Origin: Symbiodinium natans
Taxonomy: Eukaryota; Sar; Dinophyceae; Suessiales; Symbiodiniaceae
NCBI GenBank assembly: GCA_905221605.1
Contig: CAJNDS010002262.1
Coordinates: 124,001-188,000, forward strand
Reading direction: 5' to 3'
DNA length: 64,000 bases
Position 1 is the first letter of the stretch, and the number at the start of each line of letters is the position of its first letter. Of the stretch, positions 25,965 to 38,312 are shown in pieces. Below the pieces are notes generated by a model, which was given only the letters and a program-made list of their open reading frames with translations, had not been told where the DNA came from and did no database searches. The position numbers were made by a program, and so were the translations under genes.

Positions 25965-28844
25965 CTTTCAACCCCAAGACCCCGGGCAGCCACCCCCTTT
26001 ATTCACTTGATTCATGCCTCCTTGTCTTCCATCCACTCCTCCGAGTAGATCCACAGCCGTCTGCACACGGCCCGACCTGTGGGCTTCCCCCCCCCAGGCT
26101 CTCTAAACCGAACTTGGAACCCTAGCGAAAATTAACTGCAAGCTGAGCTGTTTCTTGGGAATTGTGGTACCCCAAGATTAGCAACTACCCCGAAGTATCC
26201 CTAAGCTGTAGGGATGCCAGGGTTGGGGTTCAGGAATCGGAAGGGCGATAAGGATTTGCTTTGGGGGCTTCAGGGTTTTCCGGGGTGTGTTTTTGGCAAC
26301 TGCGGTTCTTTTGGGTTTTATTCTTTGGGCGTTGGGTTTGGGGGGGGGGGGCTTCACTGCGACCCAGCACGTCCCCTGCCCAACCCACTACCATTCCCTG
26401 CTTTGTCGCCTTAGGGTGCCCCAAATTTCTCAAAGCCGTGCGGTCCCAAACCACCGTCATCAAATTCATAGCCACAGCAACCAGAAAAGTTTTTAGCACA
26501 CGTAGAAATAAGAATACTCGTGATGCAAGTTTGGTCACCATATGCTCTAAATGACAAGATCCTAGTCATGTCTTTAGGGGTATAGATGTAGCCAAGTGCT
26601 CATTCCCGTGCAATAAAAACTTAAATCCTAAACCTCCAGAAAACCCGAGTGCCTGAGTCGCTGGCATAAGAGGCCCACCTGTGCTGCATCAGCTCCCGTC
26701 TCCGTGGCGGCCTCCAAAATCCCTGGGCGCACAGTAGGATTGGGGGGGCTCTAGGGCTTGAGCGTGGGTTAGGCCGGCCCGGAAAAACCCTCTGAAAACT
26801 ATTCCTCACAAAACACCACCCTCTGCAACCCAATGAAGGAACATGTAAACTCACAAGGTCCTCATTGCTGTTGTAGCCCAAGCCCAAATTAAACCCCAAA
26901 CCCTACGGCATGTTCTGAGGGCTGCTCGCATCAATGGCGGTGCCAACAAGCATCTCACCAACGAGGGAGTCTCCATGGCTCGCTGCTACAAGGCGGATGG
27001 GGCACTGCAGGGTCGAAATCCAAATCCAAGCACTTCAGAAGGGCAGTTCTCTAAATTCGGGTCCCTGTTATAGGGTCCTTTGGAAAGGAAAAACGCGTCG
27101 TGGGGGGGGTTCAGGGAGCCGTGGGTGAGAGCAGAAAGAACAAGGGCTCATAGGGTGTTTCCCTTGCAAATCAGGGGTATTGAGCTTCTTATTGTTTTTT
27201 TTTTGGGGTGGGGAGGTGCCTTCGTATCCCACGTGGCGAGCAAAAGCAGCTGCAGAAACCGGCGGCCTCAGCCTAGGATTTAGGGTTTCGGGTTTAGGGC
27301 TAGCACTGAAAGCGGCAGCCTCATCAGTTATCTGACACCGCATTAGCTGAAACTAGCCGTTTTGAGCCCTCACGTCCAGAGCACGCATTTCCTGAGGAGT
27401 ATGCCGAGGCACCCCAGATATCAAACAAAACATCGATTCACTGTTCCACGACCTCTGTCCCAACTCTTCAGTGCTGGCGCCTTGGATCCCGAACACAGCC
27501 CCGAATGTGAGAAGCCTGACAGGAATCCTTCGGCTACCCATATCAGAACCGTTTGGGCTTATAGGGCTTCACTACAGGAACTGGACTCTACATGCACCAA
27601 CTCCGATCTGTCTGCTTTTGTTTCCGGCCTCGCCTGCTTTCTTGTCGATCAAACTCTAGTCCTTAAGCATGGAGGCCTTCCACGAACCCGATATCTTAAA
27701 TTTAGGATGTAAGGTGCCAGGTCGCTTTCCATTCGACAAGCCCTATGACCCTGAACCCTAAACTGCCCACACCCCCTGCCACCTATAGCTCCAAGCCTCC
27801 CTAAACCCTCGGAACTCTAAAGCCTGCAGCCCCGGAAAGCAGCCCGGCATGTTTCGGTGATGGCATGAGCGGGGGCCCTACACGCTAATAAGGCCCTACA
27901 GGATGGCGGTCGGGTCTAGGGGTTAGGGTTTAGGGTGGTTTCTGCGCAAGTTTTCGGGATCTGGGTTGGGCTTAGGGTCTGGGGTGGTGGTTCAGGAATT
28001 GGGAAGCTTCGGCATCCACTTAGGGTTGAGTGAGAAGGCAAGGGATTCGATCACGGGGTGCTTCAAACTTCAGGATGCGTGGGTTTCGGGCGTGGTAGAA
28101 GGCCTCTTTCCAAAGAGGCTCAATGAAGCACTGCTGACGCTCCATTGCAGGGGAACTCCCTCCTAGACTCCTAAACCCTAAACCCTAAACCCTAAACCCT
28201 AAACCCTAAACCCTAAACCCTAAACCCTAAACCCTAAACCCTAAACCCTGTGGGGAGCTCCCTCTGGAACGGAACGGCGCCTACTTGGCACGGGCAGCCG
28301 CGCCTCAGCCGGAGCAAAGTGATAACGGGTCACTGCATGGCCCTTCCCACTACTTAGGGTTTAGGGTTTAGGGCTTATAGGGCTCAGGGCTCAGGGTTAG
28401 GGGTTTAGGGTTAGTTCTTCAGAAGCGATTCAGGGAACCAGGTGCCGTTTGTACCCCCACTTAACCCTCTAAAGGAATCACAGGGTACCTAGGTCCCTAG
28501 TTCCCTGAACAAGAGGAAGGTGACTCCTTTTGCAGCTAATTGCAAGGCAAAGGGCACCCGAAACGGATGCAGCCTTGCCCAAAAAGCTCAGTGCCCTTTA
28601 AATGACTTTAATGTAGGAGGATATACCTTCGTCCATGGGACGTATTGAGCTCTTCAGGTCCCGGGCAAAGGTTGCATTTGCTTGGTGCATTGATGAGCCT
28701 CACATCAATGCCAGATTGCCAATCTAGTCACTCCGTCCTAGACTCTACATTCGCACTTCATGATTCAAGCTTAAGAGTGCGTGGTCGTCAACGATGGCGT
28801 TTTTGACTCGAGAAGCCTCTGCACATCGGCACCCCAAACAAAAC
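25965..28844. other. No gene assigned; a few protein-like patches
   Basis: Minus-strand patches at 27025-26930 (RLVAASHGDSLVGEMLVGTA), 27330-27285 (CQITDEAAAFSA, LRR-like) and 27540-27450 (RLLTFGAVFGIQGASTEELG) read like exons but cannot be chained. The rest is telomere-like repeat and unassigned sequence. Confidence 0.5.
28168..28248 (-). repeat. Interstitial telomere-like array, about 11 units
   Basis: Perfect CCCTAAA units between unassigned sequence. Confidence 0.9.
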
Positions 28845-28992
28845 CTGCAGGCTTGCTGGCTTTGATGCTTCCGGGCTCGTTCAAATCGCTTGACCGGCAT
28901 GGCTCCAGTAGAAGTGTGAATGATTCTGGCCCAGGGCCTTGATCCCTGTGGCTTCTCCGGAGGAGTTCACACCCCATGCGTGGATCCATGTC
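28845..28992 (-). CDS. Unrecognised single exon
   Basis: An open stretch of 49 codons starts after GCAG and ends at a G/GT donor (DMDPRMGCELLRRSHRDQGP..., ...EPGSIKASKPA). It has a non-repeat, protein-like composition. No neighbouring exon could be chained and no family was recognised. Confidence 0.28.
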
Positions 28993-29366
28993 CTGCGTCA
29001 CCGTGCAGCTATGTACATATGCCCTTTGTAGGCATCCTTTCTGGTGGCTTTGCTGACAACCCTACAGCCTGCACCCCAAAGTAGACCGCACACAATGGTT
29101 CCTAGGGCGGGTGCTCGGGTCTCTGGGCAGTCCATACACGAAAGGCCCCAAACCCTAATCCCTAGGCCCCAGAGAACGGAGCTCCCATCTGGAAGCCCCC
29201 AACCAAAGCAAACTTTGCTCTGATCACAAGGAGGCCTGAGAAAAGCACAAGAGGTGTGGGTCGGCTTGGGTACATGTCTTAGAGGCTGTCCAGTATCCTA
29301 CTAAAGGCTCGCCTTTTGGGATTACAAAGGGAATATAAGACCCCTCAAACGGTTAAAGGCTGCCTA

Positions 29367-29667
<301 letters not shown>

Positions 29668-29785
29668 ATTCTCTTAGTTCTTGCTGGGGAATGAGGGATG
29701 TAGGTACTGTATAAACCCTCAAAGTCATTGCAGGGGTTCCAAATTCCCACGTTCTATACAAAGAACCTAGGTTTAGGTTTGGTAT

Positions 29786-30082
29786 CTAGGGCTTTGGCCA
29801 ATCTTTCAACGTGCCCACCCAGTGGATGAGCAGAGTTCTGTGGCGGAGGCATTCGGACCATTCGGGTTGGAATTCCTCTATAACATGAAAGCTTGAAAAG
29901 GTGCTGGTTTGGGGAGTGGGCCGATTTAGACTTCGTGGGTGGGATGACATGGTTAGAAAGAACGATGCGCTCGGGGTTGCTCTCTTTGAACAAGGCTCTT
30001 GAGCCTGAAACCCCAGATGCTCCATGGACCCTACAGCAAACAGTAGACAGCTGTCCTTTGTGATGTTCCCCCTTAAACTCAC
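29786..30082 (-). CDS. Unrecognised open frame, 98 codons
   Basis: The minus frame includes FSSFHVIEEFQPEWSECLRH and ends KDWPKP-stop. It is free of simple repeats, unlike its surroundings. No family was recognised, and its 5' end overlaps an inverted-repeat element near 30063-30150. It could be an exon or a transposon relic. Confidence 0.2.
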   Translation of the reverse strand: MSLRGNITKDSCLLFAVGSMEHLGFQAQEPCSKRATPSASFFLTMSSHPRSLNRPTPQTSTFSSFHVIEEFQPEWSECLRHRTLLIHWVGTLKDWPKP

Positions 30083-30269
30083 AGGGGATTATAAGGGGGG
30101 TACTATAACCTCTATTAAGGACTGTTAGTACAAGGGGAACACCTAAACCCTAGACCCTAGACCCTGTTAGCAAAAGGGGGGAACATCCCAAGCTGTCCTT
30201 AAGACCCGAGAAGCATGCTGACCAAGGCGCTATGGCTAGACTAGCAGATCGACCAGCGCCTGGGAGACC

Positions 30270-30348
30270 GGGTTTAGGGTTTAGGGTTTAGGGTATAGGG
30301 TATAGGGTTTAGGGTTTAGGGTTTAGGGTTTAGGGTTTAGGGTTTAGG
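30270..30348 (+). repeat. Telomere-like array
   Basis: TTTAGGG units with two TATAGGG variants. Confidence 0.88.
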
Positions 30349-31065
30349 GTGCGTTGTGGTGCATTCTGCCCCATGCTCACAAAGCGACGTGTAGGAGAAC
30401 TGCTTCCGCAACAGTCTGCAAGAGTCTACATCTGAGCCATTGAGCAAAGGAGCTGTCCTGCCATCCATCCACGAAGAACGGGTGCGATCTTACACACCAC
30501 CTGGGCTTCCAAGATGAGCCTTATACAGGGCTCATGGTTCCGGGCTTTGACCCCTTCAGGGTTTAGCGTATCCTCCCTCTCCCCCCCCCCCCCCCCCCCA
30601 ACACCACAGCAGAAGCTGCTCCACAGAAGCGGTGGACGGCCAAAGAAACCAGAAAAAGCCTAGCCTCCATTCTTCGCAATCTGCCTGCCTGGACTCTATA
30701 AGCGAGTACAGTAGCCCGAACGTCCGAAAGGCTGAAGCAGCAGTACCAAACACACGAGGACAACTCCCCCGCACTTCCAGCCGAAGAGGCGAGGATGGAG
30801 AAGAAGAATATGGGCGAGAACAGCGTGGTGCCACACATCTGCCCCTGTGGAAGCGATGGCGTGGGGTCCACGTGCAGGCGGAATTGCAGCCCTTAACCGC
30901 CTTAACATGCTGAGGTTGATAACACGAAGTGTGTCTAAGACTTCGTCTGGCATTTGACAACAGCAGCTGGTTCGCGGATGGTCTGTGATGACCTGCCCAT
31001 GTATATATTTGCTGGCCACTGCAGCATCTAGATACCTCATGGAGATATCACCACCTCCAACGGGC

Positions 31066-34000
31066 CTGAAAGAAAGCGTCGAAGAACAGATGGGTCATCG
31101 CCATGACGTGCACGGTGAGGACTGCCTTGCCCATCTGAGTCCTCTCGAAGATTCGACCGTTACCCGCCGTACCCGAGGCTCCAAAACAAGGAAGTCGTTG
31201 GGGCTTTGAGGCTCGCAATCGCCCGTTTTCGTTTTCAGGTGTTGGGGCGTTAGGCTATGTCCTGCTGCCGCCTCTGCCGATGAACTTGCCCACCAGCAGG
31301 TGGAAGATGACCTTTCGGAGCAGGGCTTGGGGGCCTTCGGGGGTTCTCCTGGTTTGGCGTCACTGTGGTGTGAGGCCGAAACCCCAAGAACGCACATCTC
31401 TAAACACCCAAAACGCCCCAAACCCCAGGATTCTACCCAAAACGCCCCGAACACCCAGGAGTCTATGCTCTTTTCCTGAGTTCCCCCAAGCCCTTAAATC
31501 CCAAGGCCGAGCCCGTGGCGAGCGAGATGGCGATGGCTGTCGGCAAGTCAACAGTGGTCACCAGGCCAGGGAGGTTGAGCCACCACCTCCGGTTTTAAAG
31601 GACTTTTCAGGCTCCGGGGGGTCTAGGGTTTGCGTGTGTTGAATGTGGAGTTTTGGTGGCAGGCTCCTTGAGGCCCTGTGGGGGCCGTGGGGGATATATC
31701 CTTTGCAGAATGACAACAGTCCTGAGCCACACGAGGCTGCGCCAACGCTACTACATCAGGTGCTTGGAGGTTCATCGTATTGGGGCACTTAAGGGGCTCC
31801 TAAGCGGCTTACAAGTACAGTTATAATTAGTTAATAAGCTTCCATGAACCCCCCAGGATGAGGCTGCATGAGCTTCGCCCGCAAGCGCAACTCTTACACC
31901 ACCCAACGCCCTGAAACTCAATTCCTGGCATCCTGACCTACAAGCCCCAATCTGGGGGGGCTTACAGGGTTCTCTGTGTGCCAGAGCCTGTTGGGGTTTA
32001 CAATTTTGGAGTTTGGGGCATGGGCTTCAGTGCTCGGGGGTTTCGGGCCACCCTTAATCAAGTCCTGCACCGTGAAGCATCAACTCCTGGCAACTCACTA
32101 CGCCGTAAACTGCCCTCAAAGGGTTTAGGGTTTAGGGTTTGGGGTTTAGGGTTTAGGGTTTAGGGTCAAACAGTAAACGCCCAAACTTTCGAGGCACGAA
32201 TGGAGGGAGCAGGCCAGGAGGCAGCCTTTCAGAGGAGGGTTTGGACGGAGCTTGCAGAGTTTACGTCTGGGGTGCAGGCTTCGGGAAGTGAACGAGGCTT
32301 GAGGAGTTGAATCTCACTCCTGTCCTGGTTAAGGGCTCAAGCAGTATAGAGACGCAAGTTGGATGTAGGTCGTCTGAGACCTACATCCAGCTGAAGACGC
32401 CCTCTATCTCAGTTGGGGGGGGGGGGGTGTTGTGCAGGTTTTGGGGGAAGGTTGCCTTCGCACAGGGTGTTGCCACCTGCTTCAAACAACCACCCGCCTG
32501 ACAGCGCACTGAAGGCGCAAAGAACCCGCGCCGCACCACCCTTCAGCACTTCCCGAAGAAAGTTCAGCACCTGGTATGGTTTAGGGTTTCGGGTTTAGGG
32601 TTTAGGGTCTCAGGAGACCAGAAACTATCCCTTGACCGTGAGGAAGGCATATGGCTTAAGTCCTCAATTCAGAGTGCGGTGGGCCGGCGCTTTGACCTTT
32701 TTTGATGTTCACCCTACATCTAGCCGCAAGAAACATATCAAAATAGGTGGGTGGCCGCAAGATTCGGAAGCCGTGCAGCACGGGCACCTGCCCAACCATC
32801 CACATCTGCGCGAATGATCTCGTCAAGGAAGTCACGGTTGTTCCCAGAATGTTCAGCGGTGCCACCTTCTTCAGCAAGTCGCTGATCTTCCCCGAATTGT
32901 CTGATAGGTACCTGATGACATCTTCACCTGACGACGACAGCTTGCTCCAAGACTCCAAGCTTCCGCGGTTTCTGCACTTTAGGCCTAGAATATTATATTA
33001 GCTAGTAGCTACGACTTATAAGCTGTTATTGTTGTTGCTATTATTACCATTATTGTTATTATTAGTTTGTGAACATAAAGCACCAAAGGCAAAAGGGCAC
33101 CAGGAGCCCCGAGGAACAAGTGTACCACCGGGAGGACTCTTCGTCTGCGAACACCTGGTTGAGGTAAGCGAGGCCAATGGGCATGATGAGCGCGATGGGC
33201 GCGTGTGGCGACCAGCTGACCACGAAAGCTGCCAGCCACCCACAGAAGGCAGCCTCGCACTTTTCGATTTCTTCCTCTGAATTATAGACCCCCAAATAGT
33301 AAGATTCCTTTGTAAGAAGGACCCCAATAAGGTACCCCAATTTCATGGCCCCACTGCTCTCTCGAAGACCCCGCTAAAAAGGAAAAAACAAAAAAAGAGA
33401 GCCAAAGTACCGGGACCAAAGGCCCATCAGTGGTAGTCCAAAACAGTCCAGAACGCCGAAACCCGACAGCCGAAATCCTAAATCCGATCCTGGATCCGAA
33501 AGCCTGAAGCCTCCAGCACATGGAAGTTGGTCTAGATTGGGCCACTTCTTTGTGGCTTTATCCTCCTTGCAGGTATACAAAGGCACGCGCAAAAACAATA
33601 AGGGCCCACAGTTCAGCTTAACCACCTAATGGCGGGTGGAAGCCCTGTCTCTAAGGCCCGAATGCTGACTGCTGCATACGGAACCCCCGAAGCTGACAAA
33701 ACAACCGCAAACCCTTCCTTCTCCAGGCCCTGCGACCCTCAATGAATGTGCCTGAACATATTTATTTGGGTCTAAGGAGGTTCTTTTTTCCCAAAAACCG
33801 GCCCTGAAATGCCAAGCAGCCAGGCGATAGCCCACAGCCATGGAACTCAGAAGGTGACAGTTCAAAAAGGGGTTGAGGTGCAAGGGTTGGCCAGTAGGAG
33901 CTGGGCCATCCCACCACAGGTATCCTTAGGGCCTTAGGGTTTAGGGTTTAGGGGTTTTGGGGTTTAGGGTTTAGGGGTTTAGGGGTTTAGGGGTTTAGGG

Positions 34001-37000
34001 GTTTAGGGGTTTAGGGGTTTAGGGGTTTAGGGGTTTAGGGGTTTAGGGGTTTAGGGGTTTAGGGGTTTAGGGGGCATCTCCCAACCACCGCTGATGGTTT
34101 GGGTATAGGTGTTCGGGCTAAGGCTCATGGGTTTTAACTCTCAGCATTCGAACTCTTGTGGTTCACGATATGAGGGCTTTGGCAATTTGGGGTTCTATAG
34201 GTTTTGGGGGTTCTGGCTCAGGGATGCTTGTGGCTCAAAAGGCGTAGGGTTGTTTGTGCAGTTTCTTGCACTTTCCAGGTGTGAGACCTCCTTCGCTAGC
34301 ATCAAGAAGCTGTTGCAAGGGTTCTTCTTGCAACCCTAAACTACCAAAAAGAGCGACCCTTGAAATGGGGGTTTACGAAAATAGGGGACCCTGATATGGA
34401 CCCCAAATAGTAGGATTCCCGTATAATAAGGAGGGGCTCCGCCTTCCGCCAAATTCCCCACAGGAAGTTCAGGGGGTGCGAAGCTTTTGGGGAAGATGTG
34501 GGCTTTGGTGGTTCGGAGCTCAAGCGTTAGGTCAACCCTGCAAAGGCCCTCCCTGGTCCCATTGTGGGGGTTTAGGGTTTAGGGTTTAGGGTTTAGGGTT
34601 TAGTGTTTAGTGTTTAGGGTTTAGGGTTTAGGGTTTCGGACACCCCCCCATAAAATGCAAACAACCCTGCGCCTGCTTCTTCCTGATGGCGCCACGAGCA
34701 AGCTGGTGGCCATGACAGCGGCGGCCCGCCAGCCCCCGGCTCGCCTGGGCTTTCCAAGGTTTCTAGGGACAGCCCTAAACCCTAAACCCTAAACCCTAAA
34801 CCTGTCTTGATGCTGTTTGGGACTCAATGCCCTGCGTTCTACAGGGCTTGGGGTCTAGAGTGTTGAGTCCGTTATTAAGGTGTAGGATTCGGAAACGGGC
34901 CCGAGCACGCTTCAACATCGGATCCTTGAAAGTTCGAAACCTTCACACGTCTGTCGAGACTTCCGAGTTTGAGAGGTTGAAACCTTGAAGAAAGCAAAAG
35001 ACCTTCGAAGTTGAAAGTTCGGAGCCGGAAATTTGGAACTTGAAGTTTCCAAACGACATGGTGCATATATATCACAGCAAACGCTGCGGGTCCGGGCTTC
35101 GAGTGCGAAAGTTTGAAGGGCGTCGAGTTTGGAAAACTGTTCGAACTCAAAGGTTTCGGAGCATTAAGGTGCAAGAGCTCAACCGGTTGAAGGTTTTACC
35201 AGGTCAAGTGTCTGAAAGAACATCCACCAGTTTGAAGGATAACAAAAACCTCAGAACTTGACGCTTCCTCGCGGCCACCTTCGAAGGTTCGATGCTTTGA
35301 ACGCTTCGGAGATTTTGAAGCTTCGTAGCATTACGAGCGACTCGAGATCTGAACGTTGCGCATTCGAGCGCTGCGACGTTGCCACAGCGCGCGATCGGGA
35401 AGCAGCACGCTCCGAATATGGTCCTTATATTCCCTGAGAGGATCTTGAAGAAGGGTGCCCAAACCCAACGGGTACAACCCTAGGGGTCCAAGGTAGAACC
35501 CCCCATGAAGAGTGCGAGAACGAGGGAGGAGCGGGAACTTAGGGAAGCCAGGATCAATATTTCCCTGCGCGCCACAATCTCAACCCCCCAAAAGGCCCCC
35601 TGAAACCCCCCCAAAGGCCCTCAGAAACCCTCCAAAGGCCCCCCCAACAGCTCCCAAAAGCCCACAAGCTCAAGACCCCGAAGCTCCACCCAGCCGCACG
35701 AGGCTCTCGAACAGCTCCTTGGCTAGGCCCACGCTCGCCACGGGAATGGTGGCGCCGAGGAGCAAGAAGAGGAAGTAGGTCAGGAGCCTCACTCCCAACT
35801 TTGTCTCAAGAGTGGGCCTCATTACCACACGGAATTTCTGTTCTGTAGGGGATACAGGGTACCTGATTCCCTACTCAGAACTGATAAGATATCCGAGAGA
35901 AGGCAGGGATCGGCTAACCCCAAGCACCCATCATGGCTACCCAGGGACTCCAAAACCCCTCATTTCAGGAATATTGTTCTTAAACTAGAAGAGGGCTCCT
36001 TGCATGGTTAAAGTTTAAGGAATACTCACTAAGAGTCTCTGGCATAGCAAGCAAGTTCCTGCAGTTTTGGACTTTTTTGCAGCCATCGCACAGAAGACGT
36101 ACAACAAGGCAAGAAGACACCCTGCAAATCACAGGCATCAAGTGAGACGGCAGTTTGGATTTTGAGTTTGAACGCGAAAGTTCTGTGGACCGGGGTCCTA
36201 GTCAGAAAGGGTGGGGAGCGGGGGATGGGCCTCCTGCCTTTCCCAGACCCTTCGCGAAGAGGCCTCTTGTTCCAGGTGTCTTCTGGGCCTCTCTTCTGGG
36301 CCTCTTCTGGGATTTCCTCTGATCAAGTAGCTGCTGAAGTGCAGCACTCTCTGCCAGACCGTCTCTGTTTGATTGAAGAAAGCCGGCAAGAAGATATCTA
36401 AACACCGAATTTGAGGATTTTCCGGAAGTAGTCTTTCATTATTAAAAAGGCTCTGGACAACCTAGCATAATGGAAGCCGGTCATGAAACAAACTTTTTGG
36501 CCCAAACCCCGGCCGAAAAAAATGCACTACTCTCATCCCCATTGATAAAATGCGTCTGAGCATTTAAGCCCTGAATTCCCGCACCCTGAATCCCGAAACT
36601 AAACCTGCCCCCCCACGCCCGAGAGGGATTACCACTGGGGCGGAGGCTCAGTTTCCGCCAAGGCGCTTCATGGGTGCGAAGTCATGTCCCTGCACCTGAC
36701 TCGTCAGGACTTACGGTTGCCATGCGTGAGCTGATCTAAATCTTGGTTGGTTCTGGGCCCCTACAACCTGGCTGCATGAAGCTTCCAGCCTGCGCTTACC
36801 CAGGCGCACATGTCCACTGGAAAGGTCAACAAGGACGTCTCCATCCGCACGAACTTGTCTGATGGTGACGGGCACGTACACAACAGGGCAGGCACGCAAT
36901 AGGCATAGACGCTTGCGACAGCGCGTCTTGTTGCTCGCAATATGAATCAATATGGCCCCGCTTAACGCTGCATCCGAAACCCTGAACTCTGAACCCCTTT

Positions 37001-38016
37001 CCCCACCAGTGCCTCTTGAGCCCCATCCGGGGCTGCCATGGTCGGGGACTTTGCCTCTTGTAAGCCAATGCCGCAAGCAAACAACCTGGCGGTTGGATTT
37101 GAGGTTGGGGCTTAGGGCCGGCTTAGGGCGTTGGGTTTAGGACCCGAAGGCCTTCGGCTCCACATAGAGCTTGAGGGCTGGGTCTTTCGGGTTCAGGGCA
37201 GGATGGTGGGCTTGAGGTATTCTTCTTCGGTGCAGCTTGCATGGGCATGGGAGATCCTCGGACACTCCGCTTCATGAGCTTGAAAAAAGAGGGGTCCTGC
37301 CTCCGTGCGCCCTCCCGCAGCCACCGAATACGTGAAGGATCGCCTTCAGGAAGGCCGATGAGCCAGAGCGTAGAATTGCCGAAATGACTATAATATGTAT
37401 ATACATGTATATACGTATATATATATATATATGCATATATAATGCATACATACATACTATATTCCTTTGATATTTTGTGGGCGTTTGGGGCTTGGGGTTT
37501 GTGGAAGCGGGGGGAGGGCAGCATCCCCAAGGTGGAGAAGGGAGCTTTGGGTTGGGGGTGGGGGATTTGGGGGGGATTTGGGGGGGAGTTGGGGGGGGAT
37601 TTGGGGGGGGATTTGGGGGGGATTTGGGGGGGATTTGGGAGTTGGGGTTGGGTTTGGTCGGGTTTGGTTTGGTTTGGTTCTGTTCTGTTTCTTTTCTTTG
37701 GGGGGGGGGGGGGGGTGAATGGTTTACGGTAGTTCAGGTAGTTTTGAAAGTACTCAGGGTTTGCGTTCCACTCTGATCTCCAACAAGGCTTTCCCAAGTT
37801 TCGCCCCAGAAAACCAGTCTCCGCTCACTACGGTCGTGTTGCACCCCGGGTTCGAGGTTTATAGGCTTATGCGGTTCAGGGATTCCCTGAACCCCAGCAG
37901 AAAGCGCCTGCCACATGAGCCTCGACATTGCCTGCGCAGAAGGGGCAGTGAGCTCAAGAAAGAGACCCGCAAACGCAAGATACGCAAGATAACCAATGTG
38001 ACTGGCGAAGTAAGTG
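31066..38016 (-). CDS. Unrecognised polytopic membrane protein, partial exon set
   Basis: Well-bounded exons (acceptor AG, donor GT/GC/GA): 38016-37908 (YFASHIGYLAYLAFAGLF..., one clear membrane span), 36121-36059 (LLALLYVFCAMAAKKSK), 35787-35690 (LLTYFLFLLLGATIPVASVG, span, then AKELFESLVRL), 33274-33155 (40 codons, CGWLAAFVVSW and IALIMPIGLAYLNQ, two spans), 31141-31066 (GKAVLTVHVMAMTHLFFDAF, span). Softer exons: about 35590-35500 (REILILASL), 33850-33770 (MAVGYRLAAWHF), 32945-32760 (GEDVIRYLSDNSGKISDLLK), 31310-31260 (VIFHLLVGKFIG) and 31050-30985 (YLDAAVASKYIHGQ). Not all phases chain, so exons are missing and more than one gene is possible. The first span resembles S1-type segments of ion channels, but that is only an impression. 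An inverted-repeat element sits just upstream of the 33274 exon. Confidence 0.38.
31764..31857. mobile_element. MITE-like element, family A
   Basis: GCTTGGAGGTTCATCGTATT at the left and AAGCTTCCATGAACCCCCC at the right; internal ACAGTTATAATTAG also occurs in the 41880-41974 copy. Confidence 0.55.
33940..34072 (+). repeat. Octamer variant array (TTTAGGGG)n
   Basis: The unit is eight bases with an extra G, about 13 copies, unlike the heptamer arrays elsewhere. Confidence 0.88.
34365..34440. mobile_element. Short inverted-repeat element, family B (partial)
   Basis: GGGGGTTTACGAAAATAGGG followed by ACCCCAAATAGTAGGATTCC. Related partial copies sit at 33283-33348, 4300-4400 and 5395-5490; the 33283 copy lies just upstream of a membrane-protein exon. 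Confidence 0.45.
36202..37380 (-). CDS. Possible further exons of the membrane-protein gene (hydrophilic)
   Basis: Three minus-strand open stretches read like protein but lack clear splice borders: about 37380-37220 (STLWLIGLPEGDPSRIRW), 36950-36780 (VRADGDVLVDLSSGHVRLGK) and 36375-36240 (AALQQLLDQRKSQKRPRREA). They lie between the first span exon (38016-37908) and the next (36121-36059), so a cytoplasmic loop is possible. No domain was recognised. An AT-rich patch (37387-37445) and a G/T-rich tract (37555-37715) lie just upstream. Confidence 0.22.
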
Positions 38017-38312
38017 CTCCATTTTCAGGTCCTGGTTGAGGAGGTTTAGGGTTTACAGAGATTTGGGGGCTGTTTAGAGGGAGCACCAGTTCCTCAGGTC
38101 TTGTGAAGTCTTGCATATCAGGACAGGCGTCACACGCTGACGGACCACTACCTGGAAGGTGCACATTTCACTGGGCATCTTTGGCCCACAAAATCTTCGT
38201 CGTGTTGTGTTTTAAGGAAGGAAGGGTGTTTAGGGTTTAGGGTTTAGGGTTTAGGGGGTCAGCAGGTTGCTGTAAGACTCTTTCGCAGCGCCGATGGCGA
38301 CCTGGAACAGCC

